Positions 1 to 7,574 are shown, counted from the first letter of the stretch. The stretch: DNA of 12,318 nt from Methylopumilus sp036745495 (GCA_036745495.1 DAIOGA010000025.1:1-12318); one strand, 5' to 3'. The notes: generated by a model from the letters alone, not told the origin. Made by a program: numbers and translations.

Positions 1-73
1 GCGTAGCTCAGCTGGTTAGAGCACCACCTTGACATGGTGGGGGTCGTTGGTTCGATTCCAATCGCGCCTACCA
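1..73 (+). tRNA. tRNA-Val (anticodon GAC), 5' end cut by the window edge
   Basis: The D stem (gctc/gagc), anticodon stem (ccacc/ggtgg) with loop ttgacat, and T arm with loop ttcgatt are all present, and the 3' CCA is encoded. The anticodon GAC lies at 31-33, so this tRNA decodes valine GUC/GUU codons. The 3' acceptor strand is cgcgcct plus discriminator A. Only gcg of the 5' acceptor strand is inside the window, so about four bases (predicted aggc) lie just upstream. A run of seven T follows the CCA. thrS starts 82 bp downstream, an arrangement common in Betaproteobacteria. Confidence 0.96.
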
Positions 74-155
74 ATTTTTTTGCCTCATGGCTCAAGCTAT
101 CAAGAATAGAGAAAAGCTTATAAAATGATGCAATTCTTAATAACTTGATTCAACT

Positions 156-2063
156 ATGCCTGAAATAAGATTACCAGACGGATCCAAGCGACAATTTGAA
201 AGTGATGTCACTGTTGCAGAAGTTGCACAAAATATTGGTGCAGGATTAGCGCGAGCGGCTCTTGCAGGTCGAGTTAATGATCAGCTTGTCGATCTTTCAT
301 TTGTCATTCATGAAGATAGTGATCTTGCAATCATCACAGATAAAAATCCAGAAGGGCTTGAGGTAATTCGTCATTCAACAGCTCATCTTTTGGCATACGC
401 TGTTAAAGAATTATTTCCAGAAGCACAAGTGACTATTGGCCCTGTGATTGAACATGGTTTTTATTATGACTTTTCTTATACACGACCTTTCACACCTGAA
501 GATTTAGAAAAAATTGAAAAGAAGATGACGGAAATTGCTAATCGCGATTTACCTATTACAAGAAAAGTATTGCCTCGTAATGACGCAGTGACATATTTCA
601 AGTCAATCAAAGAAAATTACAAAGCTGAAATTATTGAATCCATTCCAGCAGATCAGGAAGTTTCTTTATATTCCGAAGGTGAATTTACAGATCTTTGTCG
701 AGGTCCCCATGTACCATCGACTGGGAAATTAAAAGTATTTAAATTAATGAAAGTAGCAGGCGCTTATTGGCGCGGTGATTCTAAAAATGAAATGCTACAA
801 AGAATTTACGGTACGGCATGGACAAATAAAGAAGACTTACAAAATTATCTCTTCATGTTAGAAGAGGCTGAAAAAAGAGATCATCGTAAATTAGGGAAGC
901 AACTCGATTTGTTCCACATGCAAGATGAAGCACCTGGCATGGTATTTTGGCATCCCAAAGGATGGTCGATTTGGCAAGAAGTTGAACATTACATGCGAAA
1001 GATGTTTTTAGATTTTGGATATCAAGAAGTTAAAACGCCCACAGTGATGGATAAGACTTTGTGGGAAAAATCAGGACATTGGCAAAATTATCGCGACAAC
1101 ATGTTTACGACCTCATCTGAAAATAGAGACTATGCAGTGAAGCCCATGAATTGCCCTGGTCATATTCAAATCTTTAATAACGCCCTTCATAGCTATCGTG
1201 AATTACCTCTAAGACTTGCCGAATTTGGCTCATGTCACCGCAACGAACCGTCAGGATCTCTGCATGGTTTAATGCGTGTTCGAGGTTTTACTCAAGATGA
1301 TGCCCATATTTTTTGTACGGAAGAACAGATTAAGGATGAAGTAGCGCAATTCATCGTGATGCTCTTTAAAGCCTATCAAGATTTCGGATTTAAGGATGTT
1401 TTAGTGAAATTATCCACTCGCCCTGAGAAGCGCGTTGGTTCGGATGAAACTTGGGATAAAGCAGAGACTGCCCTTAAAGCTGCTTTAGTTGAAAATAAGC
1501 TCGAATTTGACCTTCAACCTGGGGAAGGGGCTTTTTATGGCCCTAAGATCGAATTTACCCTAAAAGATAGCTTAAGCCGTCTTTGGCAGTGCGGTACGAT
1601 CCAACTCGACTTTAACCTACCTGAACGTCTAGGTGCTGAATATGTAACGGAAGACAACAGCCGCAAGCATCCTGTGATGCTTCATCGAGCTATTGTAGGC
1701 TCCATGGAGCGTTTTATTGGGATTCTGATTGAGCATTACTCGGGTGCCATGCCCCTCTGGCTTGCCCCAACACAAGCGGTTATCCTCAATATTGCCGATG
1801 CGCATGCAGACTATGCCTCAAAAGTCATGGATGAACTCAAGAAAAACCACATCCGATGCGATTCTGACTTGAGAAATGAGAAAATAACCTATAAAATACG
1901 CGAACATAGCTTACAAAAGGTTCCTTATCTCTTAATTGTAGGAGAAAAGGAAATGGAAGCTGGGCAAGTTGCCGTGCGAACCCGAAAAGGCGAAGACTTA
2001 GGATCTATGTCGATTAAGTCATTGATTGATCGACTAAATCAGGAAGTTCAAACTAAAGTCTAG
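156..2063 (+). CDS. thrS: Threonine--tRNA ligase
   Basis: This cytoplasmic class II synthetase charges tRNA-Thr with threonine using ATP. At 635 residues it has the full bacterial domain set. An N-terminal TGS domain covers about 1-62. An editing domain follows, with H73/H77 in HSTAH and C181/H185 in CRGPH, which clears mischarged Ser-tRNA. The catalytic core runs about 240-530, and an anticodon-binding domain forms the end. Predicted zinc ligands are C333 (MNCPGH), H384 and H510. Motif 2 arginine and glutamate are in CHRNE (360-364), and motif 3 arginine is in GSMERF. The ATG at 156 matches the usual start MPEIRLPDG. No clear Shine-Dalgarno is visible. A TATAAAAT stretch near 119-126 could be a -10 element, but no good -35 accompanies it. 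infC follows after a 46-nt gap. In E. coli thrS is translationally autoregulated by an operator in its leader; I cannot recognise such a structure in this short leader. Confidence 0.98.
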   Translation: MPEIRLPDGSKRQFESDVTVAEVAQNIGAGLARAALAGRVNDQLVDLSFVIHEDSDLAIITDKNPEGLEVIRHSTAHLLAYAVKELFPEAQVTIGPVIEHGFYYDFSYTRPFTPEDLEKIEKKMTEIANRDLPITRKVLPRNDAVTYFKSIKENYKAEIIESIPADQEVSLYSEGEFTDLCRGPHVPSTGKLKVFKLMKVAGAYWRGDSKNEMLQRIYGTAWTNKEDLQNYLFMLEEAEKRDHRKLGKQLDLFHMQDEAPGMVFWHPKGWSIWQEVEHYMRKMFLDFGYQEVKTPTVMDKTLWEKSGHWQNYRDNMFTTSSENRDYAVKPMNCPGHIQIFNNALHSYRELPLRLAEFGSCHRNEPSGSLHGLMRVRGFTQDDAHIFCTEEQIKDEVAQFIVMLFKAYQDFGFKDVLVKLSTRPEKRVGSDETWDKAETALKAALVENKLEFDLQPGEGAFYGPKIEFTLKDSLSRLWQCGTIQLDFNLPERLGAEYVTEDNSRKHPVMLHRAIVGSMERFIGILIEHYSGAMPLWLAPTQAVILNIADAHADYASKVMDELKKNHIRCDSDLRNEKITYKIREHSLQKVPYLLIVGEKEMEAGQVAVRTRKGEDLGSMSIKSLIDRLNQEVQTKV

Positions 2064-2097
2064 CAACAAGGTAGCGCGGTTTTTCTTTTATATTTAC

Positions 2098-2112
2098 AGG
2101 GGATTTGTTATC
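2098..2112 (+). promoter_or_regulatory. Ribosome binding site and AUC start codon of infC
   Basis: The strong Shine-Dalgarno AGGGGA lies at 2098-2103, followed by six bases and ATC at 2110-2112. The combination of a strong SD and a non-AUG start is the signature of IF-3 start-codon autoregulation known from E. coli infC, where the codon is AUU. Confidence 0.8.
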
Positions 2113-2664
2113 GCTCAAGAAAAAGAAGTCAGAATTAACGGGGATATTACAGCTCCAGAAATTCGATTGATTGGCGTAAACGGCGAAGCGCTTGGCATAG
2201 TGACACTAGCTGAGGCATTTGCAAAAGCAGAAGAGATAGATATAGATCTAGTGGAAATTGCTCCACAAGCCCAACCCCCCGTATGTCGATTGCTCGATTA
2301 CGGTAAGTTTAAATATGCAGAAAGTAAGAAACAACACGAAACCCGCTTAAAACAAAAGCAGGTCAAGATTAAAGAAGTGAAGTTTAGACCGGGAACAGAT
2401 GATGGTGATTACAACATCAAAATACGAAACCTCATCGGGTTCCTTTCAGATGGCGATAAGGCAAAAATTACCTTACGCTTTAGAGGTCGAGAAATAACGC
2501 ATCAAGAATACGGTTTAGCGATTCTAAAACGTGTTGAACAAGATTTAATGGAATATGCAGTCGTCGAACAATTTCCAAAAATGGAAGGTCGACAAATGGT
2601 GATGGTTTTGGCCCCACAAAAAAAGGCTAAAGCAAAAACCACAGAAGCAAAAGTTTCTGAGTGA
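2110..2664 (+). CDS. infC: Translation initiation factor IF-3, starting at an AUC codon
   Basis: IF-3 binds the 30S subunit, keeps it free of 50S and rejects wrong start codons and initiator tRNAs. The reading frame gives 184 residues from the ATC at 2110 (E. coli IF-3 has 180). The N-terminal domain includes the family motif RINGDITAPEIRLI, and the linker includes CRLLDYGKFKYAESKKQ. The C-terminal RNA-binding domain includes KEVKFRPGTDDGDY and LRFRGREITHQEYG. The start was chosen because AGGGGA (2098-2103) sits six bases before ATC and because (M)AQEKEVRINGDI matches family N-termini. The first TTG in frame (2167) would delete essential residues. Non-AUG starts (AUU, AUC, AUA) are a known infC trait and let IF-3 repress its own translation. 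The Lys/Ala-rich tail is ordinary. The gene lies between thrS and rpmI, the usual order. Confidence 0.96.
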   Translation: MAQEKEVRINGDITAPEIRLIGVNGEALGIVTLAEAFAKAEEIDIDLVEIAPQAQPPVCRLLDYGKFKYAESKKQHETRLKQKQVKIKEVKFRPGTDDGDYNIKIRNLIGFLSDGDKAKITLRFRGREITHQEYGLAILKRVEQDLMEYAVVEQFPKMEGRQMVMVLAPQKKAKAKTTEAKVSE

Positions 2665-2716
2665 TACGGCTTAAACGGCATGCCTAAGCACTCTTAATAC
2701 TCTAAAGGAGATCAAA

Positions 2717-2914
2717 ATGCCAAAAATGAAAACAAAAAGTGGCGCGAAAAAGCGCTTCAAGTTTTTAGGAAGCGGTATGGTAAAGAGAACGCGTTCTCAT
2801 TTACGCCATATCTTGACCAAAAAAACAACGAAACAAAAACGTAATCTCAGAGGCACAGTCCTCATTTCAGCAACCGATATCAAGCGCGTTCGCGCGATGA
2901 TGCCAACTCAATAA
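2717..2914 (+). CDS. rpmI: 50S ribosomal protein L35
   Basis: This 65-residue, very basic protein has the normal length for bacterial L35. It carries the family signatures MPKMKTKSGAKKRF at the N-terminus and RSHLRHILTKKTTKQKRNLRG in the middle. It is a structural component of the large ribosomal subunit. The start is supported by AAAGGAG at 2704-2710, six bases ahead of the ATG. It lies 52 nt after infC and 10 nt before rplT, the conserved infC-rpmI-rplT operon. In enterobacteria L20 represses translation of rpmI and rplT by binding the mRNA ahead of rpmI. Whether that happens here is not shown, although an imperfect hairpin lies in the gap. Confidence 0.98.
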   Translation: MPKMKTKSGAKKRFKFLGSGMVKRTRSHLRHILTKKTTKQKRNLRGTVLISATDIKRVRAMMPTQ

Positions 2915-2924
2915 GGAGAATAAT

Positions 2925-3287
2925 ATGCCTAGAGTAAAACGTGGTGTCACCGCTAGAGCGAAACATAAAAAAGTTTTAGCACTTGCTAAAGGTTATCGCG
3001 GTCGTCGTAAAAATGTATACCGCATAGCTAAACAAGCAGTGATGAAGGCAGGTCAATATGCATACCGTGACCGTCGTCAGAAAAAACGTCAATTTAGATC
3101 ATTATGGATTGCGCGTATTAACGCAGCAGCTCGTGAATGTGGTCTTACATATAGCCGTTTCATGAATGGCCTTAAGAAAGCTTCAATCGAAGTGGATCGT
3201 AAGGTATTAGCAGATATGGCAGTATTCGATAAAGCAGCTTTTGCTAAGTTTGTCGAAATTGCTAAATCTGGTTCAGGAGCAGCATAA
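2925..3287 (+). CDS. rplT: 50S ribosomal protein L20
   Basis: L20 is a 23S rRNA-binding protein needed early in 50S assembly. The 120-residue product (E. coli 118) has the basic N-terminal extension MPRVKRGVTARAKHKK and the signatures KGYRGRRKNVYRIAKQAV and YRDRRQKKRQFRSLWIARINAA. The ATG at 2925 is preceded by AAGGAG at 2913-2918, which overlaps the rpmI stop codon, so the two genes are very likely translationally coupled. In many bacteria L20 is also the autoregulator of this operon. The gene ends 15 nt before a strong intrinsic terminator. Confidence 0.98.
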   Translation: MPRVKRGVTARAKHKKVLALAKGYRGRRKNVYRIAKQAVMKAGQYAYRDRRQKKRQFRSLWIARINAAARECGLTYSRFMNGLKKASIEVDRKVLADMAVFDKAAFAKFVEIAKSGSGAA

Positions 3288-3302
3288 AAATTATTAATTT
3301 TT

Positions 3303-3331
3303 AAAAGGAGGCTTCTAGCCTCCTTTTTTTT
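3303..3331 (+). terminator. Intrinsic terminator or attenuator between rplT and pheS
   Basis: The stem GGAGGC (3307-3312) pairs with GCCTCC (3318-3323) around the loop TTCTA. It can be extended by AAAA (3303-3306) with TTTT, and a run of eight T follows (3324-3331). It ends the infC-rpmI-rplT unit. Because pheS starts only 17 nt after the T run, it may act as an attenuator for pheST rather than a full stop. Confidence 0.92.
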
Positions 3332-3347
3332 ATTAAAATGATAGTCA

Positions 3348-4331
3348 ATGAATAATCTCGAACACACCTTAAAAGAAGCCCGTGAAGATTTTGATCAGTG
3401 TCAGACTGTGACCGATCTTGATCAGGCTAAAGCTAAATATCTAGGTAAGACTGGTGTTTTAACAGAAGCGCTCAAATCATTAGGTAAACTATCTGCAGAA
3501 GATAGGCCTAAGGTAGGCGCTGAGATTAATATAGTTAAGCAGGGCGTTGAAGAAGCTTTAGAAAAAAGAAGAGAAGCTATTCTTAATGCTTCGCAAGCTA
3601 AACAGCTTGCAGAAGAATCTTTAGATGTGACTTTACCTTCACGCAAAGAAGACCATGGCAGTTTGCATCCGGTGACACAAACACTTCATCGCGTTGAGTC
3701 ACTTTTTCATTCCATCGGCTTTTCAGTAGCACATGGCCCTCAGATTGAATCAGATTTTTATAATTTCACAGCGCTTAATATTCCAGAATCACATCCAGCT
3801 CGTGCGATGCACGACACATTTTATATTGATGAATCTTATGTATTAAGAACGCACACATCCCCCGTGCAAATTCGTCACTTAGAAAAAAATAAACCACCAC
3901 TCAAGATCATTTCACCAGGTCGCGTTTACCGTGTTGATTCAGATGCAACGCACTCACCAATGTTTCATCAGGTTGAAGGTTTATGGGTTGATCAACAAGT
4001 GAGCTTCGCAGATCTTAAAGGTGTCATCGAAAATTTTCTCCAAAACTTTTTTGAGAATAAAGATTTAAAAGTGCGCTTCAGGCCTTCATACTTTCCATTC
4101 ACAGAACCTTCTGCTGAAATGGATATGAGTTGGAAGGGCGGTTGGCTCGAGATTGGTGGCTGTGGCATGGTTCATCCAGAAGTATTTAAACATGTAGGCA
4201 TCGATTCAAATCAATATCAAGGATTTGCTTTTGGCTTAGGCATAGAACGTTTAACAATGTTGCGTTACGGCGTACAAGATTTACGCCACTTTTTTAATAA
4301 CGATTTACGTTTTCTTCAGCAATTTATTTAA
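3348..4331 (+). CDS. pheS: Phenylalanine--tRNA ligase alpha subunit
   Basis: This is the catalytic subunit of the alpha2beta2 phenylalanyl-tRNA synthetase, which charges tRNA-Phe in the cytoplasm. The length of 327 residues equals that of E. coli PheS. An N-terminal coiled coil (about 1-85) contacts tRNA. The class II catalytic domain follows, with motif 2 in GRVYRVDSDATHSPMFHQVEG (191-211) and motif 3 in GFAFGLGIERL (292-302). A294 occupies the position that sets the size of the amino-acid pocket in E. coli. The ATG at 3348 fits family N-termini (M-N-N-L-E), but no Shine-Dalgarno lies just before it. An earlier ATG at 3338 opens only a five-codon ORF (MIVNE) that ends across the pheS start. 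pheT follows after 12 nt. Confidence 0.98.
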   Translation: MNNLEHTLKEAREDFDQCQTVTDLDQAKAKYLGKTGVLTEALKSLGKLSAEDRPKVGAEINIVKQGVEEALEKRREAILNASQAKQLAEESLDVTLPSRKEDHGSLHPVTQTLHRVESLFHSIGFSVAHGPQIESDFYNFTALNIPESHPARAMHDTFYIDESYVLRTHTSPVQIRHLEKNKPPLKIISPGRVYRVDSDATHSPMFHQVEGLWVDQQVSFADLKGVIENFLQNFFENKDLKVRFRPSYFPFTEPSAEMDMSWKGGWLEIGGCGMVHPEVFKHVGIDSNQYQGFAFGLGIERLTMLRYGVQDLRHFFNNDLRFLQQFI

Positions 4332-4343
4332 AGACATTTCAAC

Positions 4344-6695
4344 ATGCAATTTTCTGAAAATTGGTTAAGGTCATATGTGAATACATCACTAGATAGTGAT
4401 GCGCTTAACCACGTCATGATTATGGCCGGATTGGATGTTGATGACTCTCATCCTTTAGGTGCATCATTTAATCATGTGGTAGTTGGTGAGATTGTTGCCA
4501 TTAAAAAACATCCTGACGCAGATCGACTTCAAGTATGTGACGTCAACATTGGTGATAAGACATTACAAATTGTTTGTGGCGCATCTAATGCGAGACAAGG
4601 CATCAAGGTGGCATGTGCATTAGTAGGTGCTAAATTACCATCGATTGATATCAAAGAAGCAAAAGTGCGAGGTGTTGAGTCGTTTGGTATGCTTTGCTCT
4701 TTAAAAGAATTAGGATTGGCTGAAGAAGCTGACGGCATTCTAGAGCTTAATCTTGATTTAAAAAATGGTACAGATTTAAGAGTGGCGCTTGATCTTAATG
4801 ATCAAATTACAACATTAAAATTAACACCCAATCGCAGTGATTGTTTAAGTTTGTGGGGTGTGGCAAGAGAAGTGGCAGCCATTAGCGCGTCTTCACTTTC
4901 ACCAATTGCATACGAAGTAAATCCAATCAAGCAAAGCGAAAAGAAAAATGTAGTCGTTGAAGAAAAATCAGCATGTCCACGATACTGTGGCCGTATCATC
5001 AAGAATGTTGATAACACAAAATTATTACCTGATTGGATGACTTCGAGACTTGAGCGTTCCAATATTAAATCAATCAGCCCTATTGTTGATATTACAAATT
5101 ATGTATTACTTGAAATTGGACAACCGCTTCATGCATTTGACCATGAAAAAATACAAGGTGACGTTACTGTAAGATTTGCCAAACCTGAAGAGCCTATACA
5201 TTTACTCAATGATACTAAAATTAAATTATCTAAAAAAGATTTAGTCATTGCAGACAATTCCGGTGCGATTGCATTTGCGGGTGTGATGGGTGGTATGTCA
5301 TCATCCGTGACGGAATCTACCCAAACTATTTTCTTAGAAAGCGCTTTTTTTGATCCTATTGTGATCGCTGGTAAAGCGAGAGCTTATAACCTATCTACAG
5401 ATTCATCTTATCGTTTTGAGCGTGGTGTCGACTTTGCAAATACACGTCTTGCGCTAGAGCGTGCTACATCTCTTATTATTGAATATTGTGGTGGTGAAGC
5501 GGGGGAAATTACAGAGGTTTTAAATACTTTACCTAAGCGCAATGAAATTCATTTAAGACTTAAAAAATTAAATGCTATTTTAGGTATTGAAGTTCCAAGT
5601 CAAGACGTAGAGCGAATATTTATACAACTAGGTTTCGAGGTGAACAAAACAATCGAAGGATTTAAAGTTACACCACCTTCATATCGATTTGACATCGCCA
5701 TCGAAGAAGATTTAATTGAAGAAGTTGTTCGATTATATGGTTACGATAAAATTCCTTCACATCATCCAGTAAGTCATCAGGCGATGTTGCCAGTATCTAG
5801 CACTTATCATCGAGACCTTAAGGAAGCGCTCACATCTCGCGGTTTTTATGAGGTAGTGACTTATAGCTTTATTGAAGATGAGATTGAGAAATCATTACAT
5901 GGAAATTCCAATCCTATTCAGTTACAGAATCCAATTGCAAGCCAGATGTCTACGATGCGATCATCTTTATGGGGTAGTCATCTTGAAGTTTTATCTTACA
6001 ATTTAAATCGCCAAGTATCGCGCTTAAATGTTTTCGAGATCGCACAAACTTTCCATGGCGCAAAAAAAGATTTTGTTGAGACTGAAGTGATATCAGGATT
6101 AAGTTACGGAAGTTTTATGCCTGAGCAATGGGCTGACAAAATTCGAGACATTGATTTCTATGACATAAAGGCACATGTAGAAGCTTTAACATCTAAATCA
6201 CTCACGTTTAAAAGAAGTGATAAAACACCATTAGCACTTCATCCAGGTCAATCAGCAGAAATATTTCTAGAAGGTCAGTCGATAGGCTGGGTAGGTAAAT
6301 TACATCCAAAATGGCAGCAACATTTTTCACTTCCTAAAGCTCCCTTTATTTTTGAATTAAAAATAGAGAAGCTTTTAGAAGGTAAAGCATTTAAATACGA
6401 AGAAATCTCAAAATTTTTACCCGTAAGACGTGATATTGCAATTGTGGTAGACGACTCAGTCGAAGTCGATTCGATTTTAGATGCGGTATATAAAGCTAAA
6501 ATCCCATTCTTAAATAGAATAGCTTTATTCGATCTTTACCAAGGAAAAGGCATTGCCGAAAACAAAAAAAGTGTTGCATTTCTGATACTTATGCAGGATA
6601 CTTCAAAGACATTAGTTGATAGTGAAGCTGATTCTTCCGTATCAAAAATCGTTGAATTACTTGAAAAACAATTTGGCGCAACGCTCCGCAACTAA
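4344..6695 (+). CDS. pheT: Phenylalanine--tRNA ligase beta subunit
   Basis: This is the large non-catalytic subunit of phenylalanyl-tRNA synthetase. It binds tRNA-Phe and edits Tyr-tRNA-Phe. At 783 residues it is close to E. coli PheT (795). The order of domains is: an EMAP/tRNA-binding OB fold at about 40-147 with HPDADRLQVCDV at 56-67; the B3/B4 editing domain at about 205-380; the B5 domain at about 400-475 (PPSYRFDIAIEEDLIEEV); the catalytic-like core; and a C-terminal FDX-ACB anticodon-binding domain from about 690 (FLPVRRDIAIVVDD). The ATG at 4344 matches the conserved start M-Q-F-S-E-N-W-L. It is certainly cotranscribed with pheS. Confidence 0.98.
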   Translation: MQFSENWLRSYVNTSLDSDALNHVMIMAGLDVDDSHPLGASFNHVVVGEIVAIKKHPDADRLQVCDVNIGDKTLQIVCGASNARQGIKVACALVGAKLPSIDIKEAKVRGVESFGMLCSLKELGLAEEADGILELNLDLKNGTDLRVALDLNDQITTLKLTPNRSDCLSLWGVAREVAAISASSLSPIAYEVNPIKQSEKKNVVVEEKSACPRYCGRIIKNVDNTKLLPDWMTSRLERSNIKSISPIVDITNYVLLEIGQPLHAFDHEKIQGDVTVRFAKPEEPIHLLNDTKIKLSKKDLVIADNSGAIAFAGVMGGMSSSVTESTQTIFLESAFFDPIVIAGKARAYNLSTDSSYRFERGVDFANTRLALERATSLIIEYCGGEAGEITEVLNTLPKRNEIHLRLKKLNAILGIEVPSQDVERIFIQLGFEVNKTIEGFKVTPPSYRFDIAIEEDLIEEVVRLYGYDKIPSHHPVSHQAMLPVSSTYHRDLKEALTSRGFYEVVTYSFIEDEIEKSLHGNSNPIQLQNPIASQMSTMRSSLWGSHLEVLSYNLNRQVSRLNVFEIAQTFHGAKKDFVETEVISGLSYGSFMPEQWADKIRDIDFYDIKAHVEALTSKSLTFKRSDKTPLALHPGQSAEIFLEGQSIGWVGKLHPKWQQHFSLPKAPFIFELKIEKLLEGKAFKYEEISKFLPVRRDIAIVVDDSVEVDSILDAVYKAKIPFLNRIALFDLYQGKGIAENKKSVAFLILMQDTSKTLVDSEADSSVSKIVELLEKQFGATLRN

Positions 6696-6730
6696 TCCCA
6701 TATTTAATACCGATTTAAAAGTAGGCCGTT

Positions 6731-7033
6731 ATGACATTAACTAAAGCAGATTTATCCGAAATTTTATTTGACCGTGTAGGTTTAAATAAGCGTGAAGCCA
6801 AAGATATGGTGGAAGCTTTTTTTGAAGAAATTCGCAACGCACTCGAAAATGGTGACAGTATCAAATTATCTGGTTTTGGCAATTTTGAATTAAGAAAAAA
6901 ATCAGAAAGACCTGGACGTAATCCTAAAACGGGCGAAGAAATTCCTATCAAAGCAAGACGTGTGGTGACTTTTCACGCGAGTCAAAAACTAAAAAGTAAT
7001 GTAGAAGAGAATTACTCTGGAAAGAAAGCTTAA
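6731..7033 (+). CDS. ihfA: Integration host factor alpha subunit
   Basis: IHF alpha pairs with IHF beta to form a sequence-specific DNA-bending protein used in transcription, replication and recombination. The product is 100 residues (E. coli 99). The N-terminal helices MTLTKADLSEILFDRVGL match the alpha subunit. The beta-arm GRNPKTGEEIPI carries the DNA-intercalating proline at P65, followed by ARRVVTFHASQKLK. Placement directly after pheT is the classical pheST-ihfA arrangement, which separates it from IHF beta and HU genes. The ATG at 6731 has only a weak AGG a few bases upstream. The MerR-type gene follows, and its frame is already open before the ihfA stop. Confidence 0.96.
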   Translation: MTLTKADLSEILFDRVGLNKREAKDMVEAFFEEIRNALENGDSIKLSGFGNFELRKKSERPGRNPKTGEEIPIKARRVVTFHASQKLKSNVEENYSGKKA

Positions 7034-7457
7034 ATCCCCCGTCTTACCTGAAATACCTTCAAAGAGATATTTTGCAATCGGAGAGGTAAGTGAGCTTTGT
7101 CTCGTCAAAGCACATGTGCTTCGATACTGGGAGCAGGAGTTTGATCAGCTCAAAGACGTCAAGCGACGTGGCAATCGACGCTATTATCAATTACCTGAAG
7201 TGCTTCTTATTCGTAAAATTAGAGAACTCCTTCATGATGAAGGCTTTACGATTCAAGGTGCCAAACAGCGACTTAAAGATAAAAATTTCGTTAAAGAAGT
7301 AAAGCAAGCTGAACCTCCTAAAGAGCTTCAAGTGACCAAGCAAGGTCAAGTTGAATTGCCTTTAGAAAACCTCAATCAATCCAATTCTCTTGCCGGTCTT
7401 AATATCAAATCGATTAAAGACGAATTGCTCAGCATTATCGAGCTACTTAAAAAGTAA
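7017..7457 (+). CDS. MerR-family transcriptional regulator, start codon non-standard or uncertain
   Basis: This is the small MerR-like DNA-binding protein that commonly follows ihfA in proteobacteria; its target is unknown. The winged HTH reads RYFAIGEVSELC, then HVLRYWEQEFDQL, then the wing KRRGNRRYYQ. The segment EVLLIRKIRELLHDEGFTIQGAKQRL follows, and the tail is variable with no metal-binding cysteine cluster. Helix 1 of the HTH (from about 7062) lies upstream of the first GTG (7116), and the frame is open from 7005. No ATG, GTG or TTG occurs in that stretch. CTG at 7017, ATT at 7011 and ATA at 7053 are the only near-cognate starts. I placed the start at CTG 7017, about six bases after AGAGA, with low certainty; this gives 146 residues. 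Family members usually begin about 8-15 residues before P-S-K-R-Y-F, which CTG satisfies. The gene would overlap the end of ihfA by 17 nt. Confidence 0.85.
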   Translation: MERKLKSPVLPEIPSKRYFAIGEVSELCLVKAHVLRYWEQEFDQLKDVKRRGNRRYYQLPEVLLIRKIRELLHDEGFTIQGAKQRLKDKNFVKEVKQAEPPKELQVTKQGQVELPLENLNQSNSLAGLNIKSIKDELLSIIELLKK

Positions 7458-7571
7458 TTCATCATTGTTTTAATTTTCGGGGCGTAGCGCAGCCTGGTAG
7501 CGTACTTGCATGGGGTGCAAGGGGTCGTGAGTTCGAATCTCACCGCTCCGACCAATTAAAATGATGAATTA
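7455..7571 (+). repeat. Inverted repeat embracing tRNA-Pro
   Basis: TAATTCATCATT at 7455-7466 is the exact reverse complement of AATGATGAATTA at 7560-7571. Further in, TTAATT (7470-7475) pairs with AATTAA (7554-7559), leaving a three-base bulge. The left arm starts on the MerR stop codon. In RNA the two arms would form an 18-bp stem with the whole tRNA as its loop, within one or two bases of the mature ends. Confidence 0.75.
7478..7554 (+). tRNA. tRNA-Pro (anticodon GGG)
   Basis: A complete 77-nt cloverleaf is visible. The acceptor cggggcg pairs with cgctccg (one G-T pair). The D stem is gcgc, and the anticodon stem cttgc/gcaag holds loop atggggt with GGG at 7512-7514. The T arm has loop ttcgaat, and CCA is encoded. 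It decodes proline CCC/CCU. It begins 20 nt after the MerR stop, with no terminator or clear promoter between, so it is probably cotranscribed. Both flanks form an inverted repeat. Confidence 0.97.
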
Positions 7572-7574
7572 GTT

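Noticed and set aside
74..155. A threonyl-tRNA-like operator ahead of thrS
   Set aside because: E. coli thrS has anticodon-like arms in its leader. The 82 nt here contain only weak short repeats (AAGAAT/ATTCTT), not a convincing tRNA-Thr mimic.
2064..2087. A T-box-like string (AAGGTAGCGCGG followed by T) after thrS
   Set aside because: It resembles the T-box antiterminator core, but it lies downstream of thrS. No specifier stem or terminator alternative is present, and T-boxes are not expected in proteobacteria. Chance similarity is more likely.
3089..3367. A 92-codon open frame on the - strand over rplT
   Set aside because: It lies opposite a highly conserved ribosomal protein gene and across a terminator. 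It is a shadow of rplT, with no protein features of its own.
7090..7302. A 70-codon + strand frame within the MerR gene
   Set aside because: It is out of frame with the clearly conserved MerR HTH, so it is a shadow.
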